Shown here: positions 7,567-12,239 of the stretch, piece after piece | Layout of the letters: every line of letters begins with the position of its first letter | Position numbering within the stretch: position 1 is the first letter of the stretch | Assembly: GCF_000330505.1 (NCBI RefSeq) | Contig: NW_004443547.1 | Location: forward strand, 39,658-51,896 | Origin: Entamoeba invadens IP1 | Lineage: Eukaryota > Evosea > Mastigamoebida > Endamoebidae | Reading direction: 5' to 3' | DNA length: 12,239 nucleotides | Made by a program: the position numbers and the translations under genes | The notes under the pieces: model-generated | The model's database searches: none | Told to the model about the DNA's origin: nothing | The model's input: the letters and a program-made list of their open reading frames with translations, nothing else

Positions 7567-7648
7567 GACAATGTGGCCGAGTGGTCCAAGGCGTATGACT
7601 CGAAATCATTTCTCATTTGAGGCGTAGGTTCAAATCCTGCCGTTGTCG
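7567..7648 (+). tRNA. tRNA-Ser (anticodon CGA)
   Basis: An 82-base type II tRNA. The acceptor stem GACAATG pairs with CGTTGTC (one T-G pair), followed by discriminator G7648. The D arm is GCC/GGC. The anticodon loop CTCGAAA has CGA at 7601-7603, which reads UCG. The anticodon stem has a T-T mismatch at its base. The long variable arm CTCA-TT-TGAG is typical of serine tRNAs. The T arm is GTAGG/CCTGC around TTCAAAT. A box TGGCCGAGTGG (7574-7584) and B box GGTTCAAATCC (7627-7637) match the Pol III consensus. There is no intron and CCA is not encoded. Confidence 0.95.
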
Positions 7649-7654
7649 TTTTTT
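7649..7654 (+). terminator. Pol III T6 terminator
   Basis: Six T residues directly follow the discriminator base of the tRNA-Ser gene. Confidence 0.85.
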
Positions 7655-8294
7655 ACTTCATCAACTATATATTCGAATAAGTTATATGTTATTTATTTTG
7701 AACTTCAATTCCCTGATTATTTGAAGTAATTAAAATTATTAATTAAAAAAACTATTTGTGATTTTATTATTCTGATTATAATATGTTTATTATTTATTTA
7801 ATAATAATTATAGAAATGTTATATAAATGTTATAAAAAACAGTATTTTTGAATGTTTTTATTATTATACAAATAATTTAAAATATTTATGATTATAATTA
7901 TAAAAACAAATATTGTTTTACAAATGTGATGGTTAGTTTTAATTAATCAAACTAGTAACTGATAGTTAAATTGTTATTAGTTATATTGGTGAGTAGCGAA
8001 AAGACATGCACTTTTAAGAAGAAAATTCGAAAGACTTTTTTTGTTTGGCGGCTAAAACACAGATAATTCATAAACAAATATTTATAGTTCAATAATCTAT
8101 TTCTAAATAATGTGAACAAAAAAGGGTTTTTCAACAAAAAAAAACACTTGTTTGAAACAACAAATAAGAGTCGAAATAACGGGAAAATACCCCAACTCAA
8201 TTATCTTTAAAGATCTTAGATAGTATTATCAAGTTCTACTTGACATAAAATAACAATTGGTAAAAAGAAATAAAATAGTGTAAAAAATAATTCT

Positions 8295-8749
8295 GGTTGC
8301 CCCCAAAATTATATTACAAATGGACACCCCTCAAAAAATGTAAAAATAATAAAAAATATTATTGTAAAATAGTAAATGCCGAGAGAATGGCGGTTTTATT
8401 TCCAAAAATACCGTTGGAGCACAAAAATGGAATAAAAAAGGTTTTTTGTTTGAAAAAAAGCTTTTTTTTCAATATAGAAAAATGGCAGATTGCAAAATGT
8501 GTCACCATATCAGCAATTAATTGTCACTCTCGTACTCGCCAAATCTAACTTTCTTTTAGTTTTGTTTTTTTGCATAAAAATAATCTGAGAACTCAGGAAA
8601 TGACAAATATGAGTTTTTGTAGAATTCATAATTATCAAACACAGAAATAAAAAGTTTTTTTGGGGAGAATATATAGTTAAATTATAATTTAAAATTACTA
8701 TATATCACCAACCCTTTTGTGTTTTCAATTTATTGAACAGGGGTTGCCC
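8295..8749. repeat. 8-bp GC-rich direct repeat GGTTGCCC bounding about 440 bp
   Basis: GGTTGCCC occurs at 8295-8302 and again at 8742-8749. Six of eight bases are G/C in a strongly AT-rich spacer, so chance repetition is unlikely. The enclosed segment has no obvious terminal inverted repeats and no transposase. An 8-bp duplication would fit a hAT-type target site, but nothing else supports an insertion. Confidence 0.35.
8669..8746. repeat. Pair of adjacent inverted repeats
   Basis: ATATATAGT (8669-8677) pairs with ACTATATAT (8697-8705), enclosing a 14-bp palindrome at 8678-8691. Immediately after, CAACCC (8709-8714) pairs with GGGTTG (8741-8746) around an inner TTCAAT/ATTGAA stem. Two neighbouring foldable units in non-coding DNA could be an RNA structure, but no known ncRNA family is recognised. 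Confidence 0.45.
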
Positions 8750-9283
8750 AGTATTTAGTGCCATTTTCGGCCGGTTTAACTGAATAGTTTGTTATTCTTT
8801 AAATGTTTTTTAATGGAAATTTCCCGAAATTATACGTTGAACAAGTCTGCTTTTTATTATAGGTTTAAAGTTTGTATATAAAAATGTCTCATCCAATATT
8901 TACATATCAAGTTGACATTTTTTTTACTGTGATTGAATATATTATCAAATAATTATATAAACAAACCCTATTTATATTAAGAAAACAATAATAAAGAAAT
9001 GCCAGTTTCCTTTTGGGATAGAGATGTTTTCCAACAATAAAAATGGCAGTTTAATTTTTTGGTGATGTTACAAAATATTATATGTACATGGTTTTATTAT
9101 AGTTGAAATATAGTTTCATATCAGAAGAGAAATAAGGGATAGAGGAAAACAAAAAGAAACAACGAAAAAACGAAAGTCAAGAATTATAGACCCAAAAATG
9201 AGTGATTTCAGATCGAGTGTGTGGAATGAAATAGCATTTAAGTGCGGAAACAACTGAGAAAACAAAGGAGTTTGTCGATCATC

Positions 9284-10225
9284 ATGCAGATCCTGACGCT
9301 CAACAACTACGGCACTATCCATATCGAGAAGTCTGACATCGGACAAGTCAACACAACTAAGGTGGGGATGGTCAAGAAGAAAGAAAAGAGTGACTCGAGT
9401 CACTCGAGTTCTGAAAACACTCGTCCTGAAGTCAAAGTGGCTCAAACGCCAGAGATCAAAGAGGGTGTCTTGTTCTGCTCAGATGTTCAACCACATCACG
9501 CGACATCGACTTCTGATCAAAAGTCCATGAAAAGTTGTGACGAATTGATGTTACAAAAAGTCAGAAGACAAGGCGCATATACTCCAACTAAAAAGACTCG
9601 AGATACAACTGATATGAGCTTGTCAAGTGTAGCCGCGTTACTTCATTCATCGACTGTCAACCCATCACCAAACCCTGAGGTCTACATGAACCCAGTGGAA
9701 AAGTCTGGACTTGGAAAGTACGAACAAATATTAAAGAGTTGGACATCAGCGAGTCGACTCCATTTGGTCTACGACTCGTCGCAACAATTTTTCGACTCAA
9801 AAGGTTTTAATGAGAAAGTGTGTGGAAGGAAAAATTTATTAATTGTTGCTGTTTCTGGGAAATCAATCTTCGGCTCGTGGCATTCGAAACAAGTCCCGAA
9901 GGAAAAGAAGGACAGCTTTGTGTACATCAAAGACGACGAAAATCACTTTGTCTTCACATTGAAAAACGAGTTCAATATCCCACCTACTAGATTCTTCCCA
10001 AATGAAGTGGGCAAGCACACAAAGTCCCTCTGTTTGTCTGGTTCGAAGAATACAACGTGCATCGTCGGAGTATACTCGGCGTTCTTCATCGAAACCGTCG
10101 ACGACGGGTCAACTGTTGATTGGAGCTTTAATACAAACTACAAAGACCCAACTGAGAAAGGCCACTTGATCTTCACTGGAAAGGAGTCATTTACCACCGA
10201 CAGACTTCTTGCCTTCTCTGTATAA
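9284..10225 (+). CDS. TLDc-like domain protein with low-complexity N-terminus
   Basis: A 313-residue intronless protein. The first in-frame ATG after the upstream stop (9239-9241) is at 9284. Residues 1-150 are polar and poorly structured, with a Ser/His-rich patch around residue 40 and a Lys/Thr-rich patch near residue 105. Residues about 153-313 resemble a TLDc domain: WTSASRLHLVYDSS, FNEKVCGRKNLLIVAVSGKSIFGSWHSKQVP, then FVFTLKNEFNIPPTRFF and a final LIFTG...LLAFSV strand. TLDc proteins in animals (OXR1, NCOA7, TBC1D24) act in oxidative-stress resistance and V-ATPase regulation; from general knowledge Entamoeba has many divergent members of unknown role. No catalytic residues are expected. 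The family call is by pattern only. Confidence 0.65.
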   Translation: MQILTLNNYGTIHIEKSDIGQVNTTKVGMVKKKEKSDSSHSSSENTRPEVKVAQTPEIKEGVLFCSDVQPHHATSTSDQKSMKSCDELMLQKVRRQGAYTPTKKTRDTTDMSLSSVAALLHSSTVNPSPNPEVYMNPVEKSGLGKYEQILKSWTSASRLHLVYDSSQQFFDSKGFNEKVCGRKNLLIVAVSGKSIFGSWHSKQVPKEKKDSFVYIKDDENHFVFTLKNEFNIPPTRFFPNEVGKHTKSLCLSGSKNTTCIVGVYSAFFIETVDDGSTVDWSFNTNYKDPTEKGHLIFTGKESFTTDRLLAFSV

Positions 10226-10796
10226 TATATCGCAGTAGTCATCGTCCGCTAAAAAACGCCTAAAGGAAGTTATCATTGATTTGTTTACTGTATTGATTTA
10301 TTATTAATTCATAGTATTATACTTTAACCATTATTTAATTGTTTATTTATATCAATAAAAGTTAATTAAACAACTCAAACAAATTATTTTTGATTTTGTA
10401 TTAATATCATTATTTATAGTTTATTTTATTATTATTTTTAAATTAAGTATTAACATTTTAAATTATTATTAACCATAATTTAATGGTACATTATTTTTTC
10501 TTTTTTTCTTATTTTCAGGCAAATCTTCAACTTCTTAACCATTAAATAAGAGATCAAATAAATTATTATTTTTAGTAATAAAAATTAATACTCTGCAATT
10601 AAAAAACGGTAAACAAGAAAATAAAAATTTCATGAAATTGAGAGATGAAACATACAAACAAATAGGTTAAAAGCACAAAAAACAATTTTAAAAACACAAA
10701 GAAAACCCGCTTCGAACCCCTTCTATGATGTCTTTCTTCAAAAAGAAAAAAAAAGTAATGACTCAAGAGATGTGAATCTAAAAAATCAAAGAAGTG
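10226..10796. other. AT-rich spacer upstream of the 122-aa gene
   Basis: No gene or repeat of note. Close to the downstream gene, a 16-codon upstream frame (10725-10775, MMSFFKKKKKVMTQEM) ends 21 bases before the ATG of the next gene and is in the same phase as it. Confidence 0.55.
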
Positions 10797-11165
10797 ATGT
10801 CAACTGCGAACATTAAGACGAAATGCACTGAAGCAAAGAGAGTATCAGTCTCGTACGAAGCGGAGCAACAGGCTGTTTTAATGTGGATACTTTTGCAGGG
10901 CGACGTAACCTCCTTTACTGTTCAATGCCCAAGAAAGAAATCAGAGACGTCGCAATTTGTCGAGATTTCAACGGTCGAAATTTGCGGAGAGAAGATCGAT
11001 TTTTCGGAGTACATTGAGCACTTCATTGAGGCGAGCGGAAAGGCACTCGACAAGTCTTCGAAGAACTACAACAAATATAATAAAAGAAATCACATTGCAG
11101 CAATTAACAACACCCTCATCTTATTAGTTCAGATGAGTGGGTTTAATGTAGTTCTTAAACACTAA
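10797..11165 (+). CDS. Hypothetical protein, 122 aa, no recognised family
   Basis: I do not recognise this protein. It starts MSTANIKTKC; the GTG just before is not a plausible eukaryotic start. It is well balanced in composition, with alternating beta- and helix-like segments: a strand-like VTSFTVQCP, then QFVEISTVEICGEKIDF, a helix EYIEHFIEASGKAL, a Lys/Asn-rich turn, and a hydrophobic end HIAAINNTLILLVQMSGFNVVLKH. There is no signal peptide, membrane helix or Cys cluster. Codon use, with many G/C-ending codons, is like the neighbouring genes and supports real coding. It lies 109 bases before another same-strand gene in a different frame, and no GTTTGT intron joins them. A GKAL plus NHIAAINN pattern might suggest a small alpha/beta nucleic-acid-binding fold, but that is a guess. 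Confidence 0.6.
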   Translation: MSTANIKTKCTEAKRVSVSYEAEQQAVLMWILLQGDVTSFTVQCPRKKSETSQFVEISTVEICGEKIDFSEYIEHFIEASGKALDKSSKNYNKYNKRNHIAAINNTLILLVQMSGFNVVLKH

Positions 11166-11274
11166 AAATTCCTGTGTCACCCTCAAATTTTCTCGCTTAA
11201 ATGTTCTTTCGTTCCGTGAATATGTATTTTGTGGAGATTCGATTCAAAAGTTTGGTTCTTTCCTCAATCACGTG
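11166..11274 (+). promoter_or_regulatory. Short spacer with possible promoter of the 263-aa gene
   Basis: This 109-base gap holds GTATTTTG at 11224-11231, a weak TATA match, and GATTCAAAAG at 11241-11250, slightly Inr-like, before the ATG at 11275. The spacing is plausible but the motif matches are weak. Confidence 0.3.
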
Positions 11275-12066
11275 ATGATTGAGAAAATGAAAGGACACAA
11301 GAGAGACTCGGATTTCGTGATTTCAAAACTCGACTTCTCAAATCTCGAGATTGACAACTTGAGTGTCGAAGGCGGAATGAACACACTAAAGGGCTTTGAA
11401 TTATTAGGGAATGGTGAAAAGTTACTTTCCGTTCTTAGACCCGTCTCAGTCTCGTCACAGATCTCCTCCCCTGTGACGAGACAGTGCCAAGTGGAGGAGA
11501 GAAGACAGAACACAGTGATGGAGAGTTCCAGTCGCGTTTGCGAGAGTAGGTTCGGAGCCATGACAACCGCCGCAGCAACAACCACTACGACGGCCACTGC
11601 TTGCAACGGCTCCATTTTTAGAGACTCAGATTTTATTTTTAATGATGACTCAAAGCGCGACGATAATAATAATAAACGCAATCTTAAAGACATTTTGGGG
11701 TTGGAACAACTGGAAGAAGAACGAGAAGAAGAGGTCAAAATAGAGGAGATCTGCATCGAGGAGCACCCACAGCCTCAGATGCAGATCGTACCACAAGTTC
11801 CAGAGGTGCAACAATTCCAGCAAATCCCGCAGATGCAAATTATTCCGGAGATGCAGATTCAGGATTGCGGGTGCTGGGGTGATTGTTGTTATTATTATTA
11901 CCCATGCCAAGAAATTGTTTATGAGCAAGCTGAGCTTAGTCAGAACGGAGAAGGATTGAATGAGAACAAGAGCGCCTTGGTTGAGGGCTTCTTGCATCAT
12001 TCGTCCTCCTCTCAGTCCTTTGAGAATGGATTCCTCCAATCTACTGTCTTCGACTACTGGAAGTAG
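11275..12066 (+). CDS. Hypothetical low-complexity protein with P/Q/M repeats and Cys-Tyr cluster, 263 aa
   Basis: I recognise no family. The ATG at 11275 (MIEKMKGHKRDS) is chosen over the GTG at 11272. In order, it has a soluble N-terminal part of about 95 residues with SKLDFSNLEIDNLSVEGG; an Ala/Thr run near 97-110; an Asn/Asp patch near 123-135; an acidic, probably coiled helix LEQLEEEREEEVKIEE from about 143; a P/Q/M segment at about 165-197 with three copies of a (Q/E)MQI core; a CGCWGDCCYYYYPC cluster at 198-211; and a Ser/His-rich end finishing VFDYWK. The (Q/E)MQI copies are also similar at DNA level (11776, 11830 and 11848). The GC content and codon use match real genes, while the overlapping minus-strand frames look like shadows. 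Such composition suits a scaffold, a transcription-related factor or a surface/wall-associated protein; nothing decides between them. Confidence 0.6.
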   Translation: MIEKMKGHKRDSDFVISKLDFSNLEIDNLSVEGGMNTLKGFELLGNGEKLLSVLRPVSVSSQISSPVTRQCQVEERRQNTVMESSSRVCESRFGAMTTAAATTTTTATACNGSIFRDSDFIFNDDSKRDDNNNKRNLKDILGLEQLEEEREEEVKIEEICIEEHPQPQMQIVPQVPEVQQFQQIPQMQIIPEMQIQDCGCWGDCCYYYYPCQEIVYEQAELSQNGEGLNENKSALVEGFLHHSSSSQSFENGFLQSTVFDYWK

Positions 12067-12239
12067 ATGACCGGCCGGAAGGCGGATTCTCAGGGACTCT
12101 TTTTTGGAGTTTTTCATTTGAATTGAATAAACTCCAGGATTTTGGAAGCGGCTAGATCTGGTCATCAACCAACCGGACACCGACTGTTTTCAAAACTACT
12201 TGGGTTATTTAATTCAAGTGTCCTGTTTTGTTGGGTTTG
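12067..12239. other. 3' flank of the 263-aa gene with nested inverted repeats
   Basis: This segment is less AT-rich than the other spacers. GATGACC (12066-12072) pairs with GGTCATC (12160-12166), and inside it TGGAGTTT (12105-12112) pairs with AAACTCCA (12129-12136). TTATTTAATTCAAG at 12205-12218 resembles a TATA/Inr pair and could start a gene beyond the right edge. No reading frame here is convincing. Confidence 0.4.

Larger units (their letters stand above)
7655..9283. other. Long AT-rich spacer between the tRNA and the TLDc-like gene
   Basis: No gene can be supported. Open frames of about 80 codons at 7952-8200 (-) and 8297-8548 (+) have AT-driven composition and no family features. The stretch at about 8290-8770 is less monotonous than its surroundings and contains the GGTTGCCC direct repeat and hairpins listed separately. 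At the right end, CATTTAAG near 9235 and GGAATGAAAT at 9222-9231 resemble TATA and GAAC elements for the TLDc-like gene, and a 19-codon upstream frame runs 9199-9258. Confidence 0.5.

Noticed and set aside
7952..8548. Two open frames of about 80 codons (7952-8200 minus and 8297-8548 plus)
   Set aside because: Phe/Leu/Lys/Asn-heavy composition typical of AT-rich non-coding DNA; the second begins at GTTGCC rather than ATG. No motif or promoter supports them.
9270..9289. A 20-nt GTTTGT...CAG segment at the 5' end of the TLDc-like gene as an intron
   Set aside because: Too short for the spliceosome, and removing it deletes the only good ATG.
10755..10794. A short intron joining the 10725 frame to the 122-aa gene
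   Set aside because: The donor would be GTAATG, not GTTTGT, and the available acceptors lead straight into a TGA codon.
11268..12180. Long minus-strand frames (11268-11756 and 11650-12180) opposite the 263-aa gene
   Set aside because: Leu/Ser/Ile-rich shadow translations of the Glu/Gln- and Ser-rich sense codons, with no independent features.

Overview
The window looks like nuclear DNA of an Entamoeba species. Four introns can be placed in two genes, and each begins GTTTGT, the Entamoeba 5' splice consensus. 5' leaders are short, with TATA-like, AATGAACT (GAAC-box) and Inr-like motifs close to the start codons. Genes are compact and set in very AT-rich spacers. The frequent C-ending codons and low overall GC suggest E. 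invadens or a close relative rather than E. histolytica, but that species call is inference.

Layout from left to right: (1) a Rab-family small GTPase on +, cut by the left edge, with one intron and a C-terminus that depends on reading frame; (2) a convergent gene on - for an Smr-domain protein with an N-terminal myristoylation/palmitoylation motif; (3) about 960 bases of AT-rich spacer; (4) on -, a WDR12/YTM1-type ribosome biogenesis protein (NLE domain plus WD40 propeller); (5) a 216-base divergent spacer holding a 13-bp tandem repeat; (6) on +, a four-exon TPR protein best explained as CDC16/APC6 of the anaphase-promoting complex; (7) on +, a Sel1-repeat protein; (8) a 2.1-kb AT-rich spacer with one tRNA-Ser(CGA), perfect hairpins and an 8-bp GC-rich direct repeat; (9) on +, a TLDc-like protein; (10) a 570-base spacer; (11) on +, two closely spaced genes of unknown function, one encoding 122 aa and the other a 263-aa low-complexity protein with a Cys/Tyr cluster; (12) a structured, less AT-rich 3' segment running to the right edge.

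The genes do not form an operon or one pathway. They are ordinary eukaryotic functions (vesicle traffic, ribosome assembly, mitosis) mixed with lineage-specific proteins. I see no CRISPR array, no mobile element with an intact transposase and no prokaryotic-type system. The observations most worth checking are the two in-phase A9 tracts before a -1-frame CaaX box in the Rab gene, the in-frame tandem 3' splice sites of the same gene, the dual-acylation motif on the Smr protein, the 13-bp repeat in the divergent promoter, the isolated tRNA gene and the two orphan proteins at the right.
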